A stretch of 64,000 nucleotides of DNA from Hormiphora californensis (lineage: Eukaryota; Ctenophora; Tentaculata; Cydippida; Pleurobrachiidae), in the NCBI GenBank assembly GCA_020137815.1, contig CM035350.1:9192265-9256264 (forward strand). Direction: 5' to 3'. Shown here piece after piece: positions 1-10,625 of the stretch. Within the stretch, counting starts at the first letter, position 1. Every line of letters begins with the position of its first letter. The position numbers and the translations under genes were made by a program. The notes beneath the pieces are model-generated. The model was not told the origin of the DNA. It did no database searches and was given only the letters and a program-made list of their open reading frames with translations.

Positions 1-1654
1 TACTTCTGATGAAATAGTGGATCAACTCCAGAACTTCAGGGACTGCTCATGCGGTAATTCATCGATTGTCAGAGTTTTTGATATTCTCTCTGGGCAGTAC
101 AAATGAACCAGACGGGTATAATCGACTCCCGAGACCCGATCTCACCCCCCCCCCCAATAAGTATAACACTTCCACTCCCCTACAGTGGACTATTGTAGAG
201 AGTGCTCAGTGGAGTTGACCCTTGATGTACGGTGTAATGAGGAGACACCCCGACACGTTACAACACGTGACCTGATCAGCAGTAATCTCAAGTGTATACC
301 CGCCACCAGCAAAGTTCGAGATCACGAGGCTGATGGAGATGGAAGTCCGGTTAGTTTGTCTGTCTTTCTGTCTGTCTGTCTGTTAGTTTGTTTGTCTGTC
401 TAGACTCTAGTGCCTATCAGCTATCTTTCTGTTAGTTTGTTTGTCTGTCTAGACTCTAGTGCCTATCAGCTATCTTTCTGTTAGTTTGTTTGTCTGTCTA
501 GACTCTAGTGCCTATCAGCTATCTTTCTGTTAGTTTGTTTGTCTGTCTAGACTCTAGTGCCTATCTGTTAGTTTGTTTGTTTGTTTGTCTGTCTAGACTC
601 TAGTGCCTATCAGCTATCTTTCTGTTAGTTTGTTAGTTTGTTTGTCTGTCTAGACTCTAGTGCCTATCAGCTGTCTTACTGTTAGTTTGTTTGTCTGTCT
701 AGACTCTAGTGCCTATCAGCTATCTTTCTGTTAGTTTGTTTGTCTGTCTAGACTCTAGTGCCTATCAGCTATCTTTCTGTTAGTTTGTTTGTCTGTCTAG
801 ACTCTAGTGCCTATCAGCTATCTTTCTGTTAGTTTGTTTGTGTGTGCTGCGTCCAGTTAAATCATGGATATCATTTCAAAATCATGGTTATCAGTATCAT
901 GGATATCAAGTTAGATCCTCACACCTTACTACATATAAAACCTAATTAATGACTTCCTCCTCGTCCACTGAATCTACCCTTGACTCCTTTTACCCCCCCC
1001 CCCTCTGGACAGGATGATATTTTGATCTGTAAGTTGAGAAAAGGGCAGCATCTCAAGATGAAGATGTATGCAAGGAAGGGGTTTGCAAAGGAACACAACA
1101 AGTGGAGCCCTTGCTCTGCAGTTGGCTTCGAATATGATCCCGACAATGCTCTTCGGTAAGTTTGTACTACACGTATTATTCAATAGTAGGTCACCATATC
1201 GTGTTCTTTGTATTAGAAAGTGTTCAACCTGGGCTTCTAATGATTCTACAGCGCATCCAGTTAACGATTGCAACACTTCTTCCAGTTCTACATCTAACAG
1301 ATCCTTCCTTTCAGACACACAACGTACCCAGTTGCCAAGGACTGGCCCAAGAGCGACTATTCTGAGCTGGAGGAAGACCAGGATCAGGCCCCCTATGAAG
1401 TATTTGGGAAACCCGAGAAGTTCTGGTACAACTTGGAAAGTGTGGGATCCCTAAAACCAGAGAGTATCGTACTAACTGGCCTACAGGTCAGATACTAATT
1501 AGCTAATTAGCTAGTAGATAGTAAACAATTAGCTAAAAGTTATTATATTAGCTCTAAACTCACATACATTTGCCAGGTACTAAAGAAAAAACTAATGGAT
1601 GTGCAGAACCACTATAATAACGAAATAGCGAAGGAGGCGCTATATATTGGTTGA
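1..1654 (+). CDS. POLR2C: RNA polymerase II subunit RPB3, 3' part
   Basis: RPB3 forms the alpha-like assembly platform of RNA polymerase II together with RPB11. Exons read from the sequence: 2-53 (runs in from outside the window), 186-349, 1013-1155, 1315-1486 and 1577-1654 (stop TGA). The junction of the first two exons restores the family zinc-binding loop, with four cysteines in [11 protein letters not shown]. It is followed by [17 protein letters not shown], then [16 protein letters not shown] and [11 protein letters not shown], all diagnostic of animal RPB3, and the C-terminal LKKKLMDVQ helix. The N-terminal alpha-like region lies upstream of the window. Intron 2 contains a 49-bp minisatellite immediately after the donor. 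The stop is only 149 bases before the ELOF1 start. Confidence 0.95.
350..1012 (+). repeat. POLR2C intron 2 with 49-bp minisatellite
   Basis: From about 359 to 840 a 49-bp unit (core GTCTAGACTCTAGTGCC) is repeated about nine times with minor length variants. The period is visible from the core start at 401, 450, 499 and 548. Each unit contains CTGTTAGTTTGTTTGT, which copies the authentic donor at 350 (GTTAGTTTGT), so the array behaves like a ladder of donor look-alikes starting at the real splice site. The remaining 170 bases up to the acceptor are unremarkable. Confidence 0.85.
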
Positions 1655-1803
1655 CGGAACTGCCTAGAGAGAGAGACTCTTTTTATATTATATTCATTTT
1701 AATACTATTTTATTTTACCATCTCCAGATGTCTGAAACCCTAGTTTTCTAACTTATAAAACCCATCCCAAACATTAAACCTTGATATCTAGTAGTACAGA
1801 GAT

Positions 1804-2246
1804 ATGGGAAGGCGAAGGAGTAAGAGGAAACCACCGCCGAAGAAGAAGCTGACTGGTACTCTTGATACCCTCTTTGATTGTCCCTTCTGTAACCACGAGC
1901 AGAGCTGTGATGTCAAACTCGATAGACAAAGTAAGAATACACCTAAACACACAGTGACATAGACAAAGTAAGGGAATATCTTGAGGCTCAAACAAATAGT
2001 TTAGTTGATTAAATTCTTAGACTGAAATATATATTCTAACTCTCCTCTCTTTCCCCAGATCACACATCACTCACCAGTGCCGGGTGTCTAACTCCCCTCT
2101 CTCTCTCCCCAGATCACACAGCCCAGATCCAGTGCCGGGTGTGCGTTGAGAGTTACAAGTGTACGATAAACTACCTCAGCGAACCAGTAGACGTATACAG
2201 TGAGTGGATTGATGCTTGTGAGGAGGCGAATAAAGACAATGACTGA
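1804..2246 (+). CDS. ELOF1: Transcription elongation factor 1 (ELOF1/Elf1)
   Basis: A small zinc-ribbon elongation factor that travels with RNA polymerase II through chromatin and in transcription-coupled repair. Two exons, 1804-1930 and 2113-2246, give 86 residues, close to the usual ~83. The protein starts [20 protein letters not shown], the basic tail of the family, followed by [15 protein letters not shown] and CRVCVESY: four zinc cysteines as CPFC and [24 protein letters not shown] is the conserved C-terminal end. The intron ends in a duplicated acceptor segment (2056-2112). It lies head to tail behind POLR2C. Confidence 0.96.
2045..2135 (+). repeat. Duplicated 3' splice site before ELOF1 exon 2
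   Basis: The block CTCCTCTCTTTCCCCAGATCACACA...CAGTGCCGGGTGT at about 2041-2088 is repeated at 2093-2141 as CTCCCCTCTCTCTCTCCCCAG followed by the true exon. The upstream copy keeps the pyrimidine tract, CCCCAG and the beginning of the exon, but has an internal deletion and then runs into GTCTAA. Only the second copy continues the ELOF1 reading frame. Confidence 0.8.
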
Positions 2247-2744
2247 TGAAGATAGAAAGAGATAATAAGATGATGATGACGAGAGAGAGACAAAGCGTGT
2301 GTGTGTGAGAGTGTGTGAGAGAGTGAGAGATGTTTTATATGACATCACGAACATTACCAGATACATCACCTGCTGTTATACATGTACTTTATTTGCTAGA
2401 AGATCGTTGATAGCGAGAGATCAAGAAAGAGGGAGAGAGAGATAGGAGAGAGACCAAGAAAAAGGGAGAGCTAGAGCGAGGTGTGACGGCTGTTTTAATA
2501 TGTGTGTTTTTAAGACATTCATCTATTGGGGTATTATCTCTTTTTATGAGAAGTATAATGTATTGCTGGCTCGTGTCCAACTTGTTGCAACGATAATGAG
2601 TCTATATAATCGCTCTCTCCACTGTTTTTCTTCCCTCTTCTCCTTTCCATGCACTATCTTTGTTTTCTGAAGTTTAGTTCTTATCATACATGATATCTCC
2701 TTCCTCCCTCCCTCTCTATCCCTCTCTCTCTATCCCTCTATCTC

Positions 2745-2760
2745 CCTCTCTTTACTATAG
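2745..2760 (+). promoter_or_regulatory. Acceptor-like pyrimidine tract before MED30 ATG
   Basis: A CT-rich tract of about 60 bases ends in CTCTTTACTATAG at 2760, 28 bases before the chosen ATG. It looks like a 3' splice site serving either a spliced leader or a 5'UTR intron; no matching donor is obvious upstream. Confidence 0.45.
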
Positions 2761-2788
2761 GTATATTACCACTATTACACCCACAGCT

Positions 2789-3265
2789 ATGGCAGAAGAG
2801 ACGACGAAGGCTCCGGTCGACCTACCTCCGAACACCCAAGAAACCATATCAGACCTCCTTCACAAATCGATCCTAGTTTTCAGTCACATAAAAGAGTTCA
2901 GGGTATCAGAACCAGATGAACAGAAGCATCGAACCCGACTAAACCGGGTATCAACATATGCCGGTGACGTGTTAAAGATCTTCCAAACACTCCGGGAGAA
3001 TTGTGAGGCTCTTGACACTGCCACCAAGGACTATTCAGAGACAGAGCTGGAGAAGGCAGCTAGGGAGATAGTCCTGAGGGAACTAATGGGTGATGAGGGG
3101 GAGGACAATGAAGAGATGGGGGAAGGAGAGGAGAAGTCAGAGTTGGAGAAAGAGAGGGATGAATTGAGGGGGGAATTGGAGTTTTATAATGAACAATTGA
3201 AGGAGATAATCGATAGGACAAGGACAGTTATTAGTGATGTAAATTCAATACAGTATTTCAATTGA
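2789..3265 (+). CDS. MED30: Mediator complex subunit 30
   Basis: A single-exon reading frame of 158 residues from the ATG at 2789 (MAEETTKAPVDLPPN). An in-frame upstream ATG at 2690 would add only a Ser/Pro/Leu-rich stretch translated from a CT-rich tract, so I prefer 2789. The pattern fits MED30, a metazoan Mediator head-associated subunit: an N-terminal helix (ETISDLLHKSILVFSHIKEF), a second helix with LRENCEALD, an acidic linker, then a C-terminal coiled coil ending QLKEIIDRTRTVISDVNSI, which matches the family signature of QLKxIxDxxRxxIxDxN. The acidic insert (GDEGEDNEEMGEGEEKSE) is lineage-specific. It is the third Pol II gene in a row. Confidence 0.8.
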   Translation: MAEETTKAPVDLPPNTQETISDLLHKSILVFSHIKEFRVSEPDEQKHRTRLNRVSTYAGDVLKIFQTLRENCEALDTATKDYSETELEKAAREIVLRELMGDEGEDNEEMGEGEEKSELEKERDELRGELEFYNEQLKEIIDRTRTVISDVNSIQYFN

Positions 3266-3393
3266 TTATTTTATTATTGTACCACTTTTAAAAATCATAT
3301 TTAAATCACATATTTCCCCCCCCCCTTCTATCTCTCTCCTTTTATCTATCTTGTTTATCCCCCTCTATAATCCTTGTAATTCTTGTCAGGACC

Positions 3394-4358
3394 TGGAATT
3401 TTTGGGGGCAAGCTAATTTTTCACCAAATGTTACCCAAGGGTCCCCTGAGTCACCACAAAAAAGTCTAAGAGTGAAGTCCTTGCGGAGAGGTCATTTCCG
3501 GGCCACGCCCCTTTTTACCTGTATTATCAGTCATAATTCCAAAATTATGTAAATCCTTTTAGGAAAAGAGTAGAGAAAAAACCAAGGGCACTAGAGTGAT
3601 CAGCGTCCTCACATTAGTGGGGGTAGGTGCAAAAATTAAGTTTCTATCTGGTCGCGTTAATGAGTTAATTGGATAATTAGGTGCGCAAATAATCGTTTTT
3701 GGCCATATGGCTATAGCCACTTTGGAATGGTTTAGAGACTTTTCACTGGTGCCATTTTGTAGGCAATGGCTAACTTATGGGGGGTCGTGGTCGGACTTTT
3801 AAGCTCTATCTCCAACCGTTTAGCCGTTATTTGGATTCAAAGGTGCTGAAATGAGCACAAAGAGGCACAAAATCGGACTAATTACCATTTTTTGCTCATT
3901 TTCAGCACCTTTGAATCCAAATAACAGCTAAACGGTTGGAGATAGAGCTTAAAAGTCCGACCACGACCCCCCATAAGTTAGCCATTGCCTACAAAATGGT
4001 ACCAGTGAAAAGTCTCTAAACCATTTTAAAGTGGCTATAGCCATATGGCCAAAAACGGTTATTCGCGCACCTAATTATCCAATTAACTCATTAACGCGAC
4101 CAGATAGAAACTTAATTTTTGCACCTACCCCCACTAATGTGAGGACGCTGATCACTCTAGTGCCCTTGGTTTTTTCTCTACTCTTTTCCTAAGAGGATTT
4201 ACATAATTTTGGAATTATGACTGATAATACAGGTAAAAAGGGGCGTGGCCCGGAAATGACCTCTCCGCAAGGACTTCACTCTTAGACTTTTTTGTGGTGA
4301 CTCAGGTGACCCTTGGGTAACATTTGGTGAAAAATTAGCTTGCCCCCCAAAAATTCCA
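3394..4358. mobile_element. 965-bp full-length palindromic MITE
   Basis: The two halves (3394-3860 and 3892-4358) are near-perfect inverted repeats around a ~30-base spacer. The left end reads TGGAATTTTTGGGGGCAAGC and the right end is its complement. There is no reading frame of interest. I could not define a target-site duplication with confidence. It is a foldback-type non-autonomous DNA element between MED30 and AUP1. Confidence 0.85.
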
Positions 4359-4371
4359 TTACATGGTTTAC

Positions 4372-7300
4372 GATTACCTACAACTATGGCTCATGCAACT
4401 ATGGCTCATAGAATCTATGAGCCATAGATGCATGCAACTATGGCTCATAGAATCTATGAGCCATAGATGCATACAACTATGGCTCATAGAAATGTGATCT
4501 GATTAGGTTCTATGAGCCAAAGCTACCGTGTGCGGCAAAAAAAAGCCCCCCCTAGACCACCATAGTTGCCGATGTGGTGGAGAGCTGTAACTTGGCAGGG
4601 TTGCTCCACTATGTCTATCTTGATCCTGACAGAAAAATCAGAGCTCTAGCTCAAAATTCATTTTTTTGGTAGGAATGAACATTGTCATTCATTCCAAGAA
4701 AAAAATATTTTCGGTCCAGAATTCAAGCAATTATCTTTGGCCATCGATTAGCTTTCCAATGTGACCAAGATCATCTAAATTGGGCAACCACAAGAGACAC
4801 AGTGTCATGTTTCTTAAAGTTAGTCAGGTCATGTGATCTTCACCGAATCGTTGAGTGTTCAGTATTACGAATCGGTCTAAGTGGTAGAGAATCACGTATC
4901 ACGGCTACTAATGAGGGATGACGATGCTGATTGGTCATGAGATCTGTAGCTCTTTGATAAATGTCCTCTTTCCTCGAATCACATTACCCTGTATTGGTAC
5001 ACATACCTCATTAGCGGCCGTGATACGAGATTCCTCTGCCCATTGGCTCGATTAGCAATCCCGGATAATCAACGATTCGGTGAAGATCACATGACCTGAC
5101 TAACTTTAAGAAACATGACACTGTGTCTCTTGTGGTTGCCCAATTTAGATGATCTTGGTCACATTGGAAAGCCAATCGATGGCCAAAGATAATTGCTTGA
5201 ATTCTGGACCGAAAATATTTTTTTCTTGGAATGAATGACAATGTTCATTCCTATCAAAAAAATGAATTTTGAGCTAGAGCTCTGATTTTTCTGTCAGGAT
5301 CAAGATAGACATAGTGGAGCAACCCTGCCAAGTTACAGCTCTCCACCACATCGGCAACTATGGTGGTCTAGGGGGGGGCTTTTTTTTGCCGCACACGGTA
5401 GTGAGAGTGAGAGGGACGTGAGTGACACGTGAGAGATCAAATCATATCATATTGAATGAGCACAAATGTAAACGATTTACATAATAATAAATCTAATATT
5501 ACATAATTAAAATTACACTATCAGTTCATCTTGGATATAATGGTAAAAGGGGTCCTTCTTTGGACAGTTCATAGAGCTTTTCACGTGAATCAGCAGCTGT
5601 TTATTCAGATCTGTGATCTGGTAGGTACTAAACAGCCGCCTTGCATTATCACTATCAGGATCCACAGTAAAAAAACTCTCCAACAGGTCTGATTTTCGAG
5701 AAAGTAGTATAGGTAGGATATTCCCAGAAATTGCCTGGCTAAATTTTCTGATCTTTCACACTCTTCCAAAACCTCCCGGTACTCGTTGAACGTTGTAGTG
5801 TTGTTAGTGACGTCTATAACAATTATAGCCAGTGAATCCACTAACAAATTCTAATGAGCGGGATGAATATGTGACAGTGTCACATATCCATCCCCCTCAC
5901 TGACACGATTCTGGGATGCTTCATTAGCAGAGTGAAACGATACGAGATACGAAACTTATGATTCGGGGGAGCTCATTAGCAGTGTGAGACGATACGGTAT
6001 GTGGAACATGATTCGGAGAAGCTTATTAAGGAGTGTTAGACGATATGAGACACGATTCGGAGACTGTTTTATCGCTCTTTCTATCTATCTCTATCTCTTT
6101 TTGTCAATTATCTTGGACTTGAGAGTTGCCTACCCTTACTATAATGCGAGCTGACGCTACGCACTTGGTGAGTTTAGTGCCCTTATTTTTGGTAATGAGA
6201 GCCTATCGGCTCGGCCGCATTGTTTTTAGGAGGATATGTTATTTTAGATGGAATGCGTTGGGTTTTATTTATTTTCGAGTCTTGCCAAACAGACCAAATT
6301 CAAACCATTTCATCTAAAACAACAACATATCCCCCTAAAAATAACGGGGCTGGACAAAAATAAGGGCACCAAAGTGTGTAGCTTCCTCGCATTAGTATGG
6401 ATAGGAACTAGGTATCTCATCTGGTTCTCAAGATAATTGACAAAAAGAGATAGAGATATAGATAGAAACTAGAAAGAGCGATAAAACAGTCTCCGAATCG
6501 TGACTCATATCGTCTAACACTCCTTAATAAGCTTCTCCGAATCATGTTCCACATACCGTATCGTCTCACACTGCTAATGAGCTCCCCCGAATCATAAGTT
6601 TCGTATCTCGTATCGTTTCACTCTGCTAATGAAGCATCCCAGAATCGTGTCAGTGAGGGGGATGGATATGTGACACTGTCACATATTCATCCCGCTCATT
6701 AGAATTTGTTAGTGGATTCACTGGCTATAATTGTTATAGACGTCACTAACAACACTACAACGTTCAACGAGTACCGGGAGGTTTTGGAAGAGTGTGAAAG
6801 ATCAGAAACTTTAGCCAGGCAATTTCTGGGAACATCCTACCTATACTACTTTCTCGAAAATCAGACCTGTTGGAGAGTTTTTTTACTGTGGATCCTGATA
6901 GTGATAATGCAAGGCGGCTGTTTAGTACCTACCCGATCATAGATTTGAATAAACATCGTGTTAAGGAGCTGCTGATTCACGTGAGAAGCTCTATGAACTG
7001 TCCAAAGAAAGACCCCTTTTACCATTATATCCAAGATGAACTGATAGTGTAATTTTAATTATGTAATATTAGATTTATTATTATGTAAATCGTTTACATT
7101 TGTGCTCATTCAACATTATATGATTCGATCTCTCACGTGTCACTCACGTGTCACTCATGTGTCACTCACGTGTCACTCACGTGTCACTCACGTGTCACTC
7201 GCGTGTCACTCACGTGTCACTCATGTCCCTCTCACACTCATTAGCTATGGCTAATAGAACCTAATCAGATCACATTTCTTTTAGCCATAGTTGTATGCAT

Positions 7301-7395
7301 CTATGGCTCATAGAATCTATGGGCCATAGTTGCATGCATCTATGGCTCATAGATTCTATGAGCCATAGTTGCATGAGCCATAGTTGTAGGTCACC
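4372..7395. mobile_element. Large palindromic element with 8-bp target duplication (hAT-like), carrying a nested MITE
   Basis: The ends are inverted (ACCTACAACTATGGCTCATG at left, complement at right) and the element is flanked by an identical direct repeat TGGTTTAC at 4364-4371 and 7396-7403, as expected for hAT-class transposition. Arms are inverted almost throughout to a centre near 6270. Both arms carry a short reading frame (5605-5847 -, 6706-6942 +; starts MLVDSLAIIVIDVTNN) followed in another frame by a segment ending KKDPFYHYIQDELIV. I do not recognise the protein, and it is broken by a frame change. The right arm has a CACGTGTCACT direct repeat (7133-7225). A second element is inserted at 4526-5398. 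Confidence 0.8.
4526..5398. mobile_element. Nested 873-bp palindromic MITE with TA target duplication (Tc1/mariner-like)
   Basis: The inverted ends are CCGTGTGCGGCAAAAAAAAG and its complement. The flanks are TA at 4524-4525 and 5399-5400. Comparison with the uninterrupted opposite arm of the host element (complement of 7230-7250, AGCTA followed by ATGAG) shows the insertion was precisely at a TA with TA duplication. Mirror-image reading frames (4682-4921 + and 5011-5241 -) arise from the palindrome and are not treated as genes. Confidence 0.82.
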
Positions 7396-7400
7396 TGGTT

Positions 7401-7425
7401 TACTAACCCCCTGTCTCTACAATAG
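7401..7425 (+). promoter_or_regulatory. Branch point plus acceptor-like site before AUP1 ATG
   Basis: TACTAAC at 7401-7407, a textbook branch-point sequence, is followed by CCCCTGTCTCTACAATAG ending at 7425, 16 bases before the AUP1 ATG at 7442. It is a complete 3' splice site immediately in front of a first coding exon. It lies directly beside the target duplication of the palindromic element. Confidence 0.5.
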
Positions 7426-7441
7426 CTCTAGGAACTACACC

Positions 7442-9830
7442 ATGTCTACAACAGCCTCAACAGCAGCAGCAGGGTCACCACCTACAACTAGCATTGAACA
7501 GCAGAATATCAGCTCCTATGTTAACTCTAGCAGGTACAGTTAACTTTCTCTCGATGTGCCATTTCTCTCGATATAAAGGTTGTGCAACTTTCTGAAAGCA
7601 AAAGTAACACTGCCTCTTCATATTATTTGATCATCCCGCTTTTTCCCCAACAGGTTCCCTAAGGCGTCCTCTCCCATCCAAATGATCCTATTCGCTGTTA
7701 CCCTCCCACTGTGTCTATCACTGGCCCTTATTCGACTATTCCTGGGTCTACAAGCCCTTATCATATTATGTATCATGCCGAAACGATTGAAACTCCGGAG
7801 GTATGTTGCAGATCTTTTATTGTTCTTATTTTGACAGTTGCCATGGGCGTGAACCCCCTCTCCCCCTTACCTGTTAGGGGATTCAGTTGATTAACTACTT
7901 TTGAGATTACGTGCTAACACAGTTATTACCCCGTCAGGTACTTTTTAAGGCTTGTCCTAATGCTGATAGGAGTGTTTTTACACGTGGAAAAGCCACCTAA
8001 AAAGTCCTTCAAGCCAGCGGTATGTACCATGAGTTATTTTATCTCCCGTAATTCATCGCAGAATTCTACTGATCGTCCTCCCTTGTTCCAACCCTCCCTC
8101 ACACACCCCCTATCTTCTCACAGCCCCCTCCCTCACACACCCCCTCTCTTCTCACAGCCCCCTCGCTCACACAGCCCCCTATCTTCCCCCCCCCCCTCCC
8201 TCACCCCACTTCTCCCCACAGGTTATTGTCTCGAACCATGTGTCAGTTCTGGATCGCCTCCTTGTAGAGTGCTGTATGCCCTGCTATACGGTAAGGCGCG
8301 GACACTCCCACCCTTTCAAAGTTTTCCTAACTTTGCGCGCGAGGGTGCGCAGCGCCGCGTTTACCGGCTGTGTCTTCAACAACACTGAGAGTTTACCACC
8401 TGAGTTTGTGTTTACCACCTGGGTTTGTGTTTACCACCTGGGTTTGTGTTTACCACCAGCCACATTGTCTAAACACACATTCAACTAACATTTTGTTATT
8501 TTCCCACAGTTAAGTGTCAGAGATATTCCACTTCTTGTGAGACTGGTTGTCGGTTCTCTGGACATGACGCCCCGACACGAGGCACCCCCACCCACTGCAG
8601 TCGCTAAAACCCATCTCGACAACTCAGATGTCCCCATACTAACCCTACCTGAGCAGATGATGACGAATGGAGGGGGTCTACTGAAGTTTGCCAGTTGGCC
8701 CTTTAGCATCAGTCCCGATGTGCAGATTGCATGTGTTGAGGTGAAAAGGTTGCATTTCCTGAGGCCAAATCTGTCCCATGTGTTTTCCAGCTCGACAAGT
8801 GACTTCTTTTGGTGTCTCTTCTCACCTGCACATTTCGCTACAATCAGGTAGGACTGAGGTGAATAAAGGGTGAATAAGGGAGGAATAGTATAATTAATAT
8901 CTTGTCTCACAAAATATTGTCCTCTCTGAACCGAGCCGAAGGCAGCGTGCGAGACATTGCAGTTATGTAGTATGACAATTAAACCATGAATGTTTATTAG
9001 GTTTCTGTCTGTTGGAGAAGACTGGAAAGACCGGAATCCTGAACAAAAGGCCAGCTTCACACAGACTCTAATAAGCAACGAGTTAGGTGTACCTGCCCTA
9101 AAGCTAACATGTCATGACGTCAACGAGCACAAGAAAAGTTTGGTGAAGGAGCAGGTGGTGGATCTGGATAGTCTTGTTAGGCAGGTGGTAGAGGTGCTGC
9201 CTAACATACCTGAATCAGAGATACGGGCTGACCTTAGTGAGTGTAAAACATGTGAAATTTAGCCACTCATCAATCCTATTGATGATGTCAATATAATGGC
9301 ACGGTGACAAACTTCAAAAAATTTGCATTAGTACCGATTACACCCCCCCCCCCCCCAACTCAAACGTCCCATTATCATTCACTTTTCCCTACAGTGAGGA
9401 CACGAGACACAACCCAAACGATTTACAACCTGGTCAAGACGGCTCCTAGGTCCGTGCCCAACAAGTCTCAACTAAAGAACACCGCGACAGCATCAGCTGG
9501 TACTGCTGGTGGTACTGGGAAGGCCTCTGGAAGTGTTTTTAAGAACCCAGTAGCGAGAGCAAACATGTTGGAACTGAAGAAGGCTGAACTCATCGCCAGC
9601 GGAAGAGCGTGAGTATTATTTACTTTGATTTTCATTGACATATCATGAGTTATACTTACCTTGCCTATCTCACCACGGGCTTAAACAAAACAAAGTTACA
9701 CCTATCTCGTCCCCAAGTCACGTAATCGCCCATTCCACCCTCTAACACCATCTAAGTTCTAACACCATTTTCTTCTTTGTTATATAGGAGGTATATTGAG
9801 AAACACGGGTTGACCAATATCGATTCGTGA
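7442..9830 (+). CDS. AUP1: Ancient ubiquitous protein 1, lipid-droplet/ERAD factor
   Basis: AUP1 sits in the ER and lipid-droplet membrane and recruits the E2 enzyme UBE2G2 during ER-associated degradation. Exons: 7442-7533, 7654-7800, 7938-8019, 8222-8290, 8510-8847, 9001-9236, 9395-9608, 9788-9830, together 406 residues. Order of parts: Ser/Thr-rich N-terminus; a hydrophobic hairpin around LALIRLFLGLQALIILCIMP; an acyltransferase-like region with IVSNHVSVLD (retains H-x4-D); GGGLLKFASWPFSI, the family hallmark; a CUE domain around LVRQVVEVLPNIPESEIRAD; and a C-terminal basic helix (ELKKAELIASGRARRYIEKH) in the place of the G2-binding region. All intron phases agree. Confidence 0.93.
8085..8221 (+). 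repeat. Repeated acceptor-like module before AUP1 exon 4
   Basis: The unit CCCCCTCCCTCACACACCCC followed by CTATCTTCTCACAG recurs about three times with variation before the true acceptor TTCTCCCCACAG at 8221. Each copy ends in a CACAG that looks like a 3' splice site. Confidence 0.6.
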
Positions 9831-10095
9831 GGAGACATGGTGACTAGCCAGCTACCATTAAGACGTGTTATGTTCTAACCCTCCTTTACACGGCAACGGA
9901 TACTGGAGAGAGGGTCGAGCTAATTGGGACTGTGTGCATTGTGTATCATGAAAATTTAACATTTCTTTGAAGGATATTATCTTTTTGTGTTTGTGTATCA
10001 TAATAATTAGTTGGTTGAGAATATATGTTCAATTTAGAGAGTTCCCCCTCTATCATCTGCGTTTCCTCTCTACTCATTTCTTAACCCCATCCACA

Positions 10096-10118
10096 CCTAA
10101 CCCCACACATCTCTATAG
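10096..10118 (+). promoter_or_regulatory. Acceptor-like site before the FKBP ATG
   Basis: CCTAACCCCACACATCTCTATAG ends at 10118, 22 bases before the ATG at 10141: branch-like CTAAC, pyrimidines and TATAG. Confidence 0.4.
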
Positions 10119-10140
10119 CTCCCTGTCTCTTCCGGTTACC

Positions 10141-10625
10141 ATGACATCTATTCCTGTCTGCGAGGGTGTTTCCAAGATAGTGATCCAAGAGGGTAGTGGT
10201 AAACCCGTTACAAAGGGCTCCAGTGTGACTGTCAACTGTACCGGCATGTTGACCTCCGGTATGAAGAAGTTCTGGTGTACCAAGGACCCCGGACAGAAAC
10301 CATTCACTTTTAATGCTGGAGTTGGACAGGTAGGAAACCATCTCAAAATGTTGCCTCCACCCCTCCACAAAATGTTACATACCCCCCCCCCCTCCCTACA
10401 AAGTGTTACATGTCCCCCTCCCTACAAAAGTTTACCAATTACCCCTTCTCCCCCTGCTAGGTGATTGCTGGATGGGACCAGGGATGCCTAACCATGCGAG
10501 AGGGAGAGACATCCCGGATAACCATGACCGGGGAGAAGGGATACGGTGCGGGTGGTTTCCCTGCCTGGGGTATTCCTCCCAACGCTTCTCTCACCTTTGA
10601 GCTTGAGATCGTCCGAGTTGCATAA
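10141..10625 (+). CDS. FKBP12-type peptidyl-prolyl isomerase
   Basis: Two exons, 10141-10329 and 10461-10625, encode 117 residues, close to a single-domain FKBP. The sequence has SSVTVNCTGMLTSGMKKFW, DPGQKPFTFNAGVGQVIAGW (the central FKBP strand plus the W that floors the pocket) and GYGAGGFPAWGIPPNASLTF. It has the prolyl isomerase fold and is expected to bind FK506/rapamycin-type ligands. Features such as KKFWCTKDPGQ and AGGFPAWGIPP resemble the FKBP type common in fungi, plants and protists more than human FKBP1A, so I leave the symbol blank. The intron is C-rich with small repeats of an ACATNCCCCC kind. Confidence 0.93.

Noticed and set aside
2690-2788. 33-residue N-terminal extension of MED30
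   Set aside because: Encoded by a CT tract ahead of an acceptor-like TATAG; composition is low-complexity and not expected in MED30.
4682-5241. Two near-identical facing ORFs starting MSFIPRKKYFRSRIQ
   Set aside because: Mirror images created by the palindromic MITE at 4526-5398; no recognisable domain.
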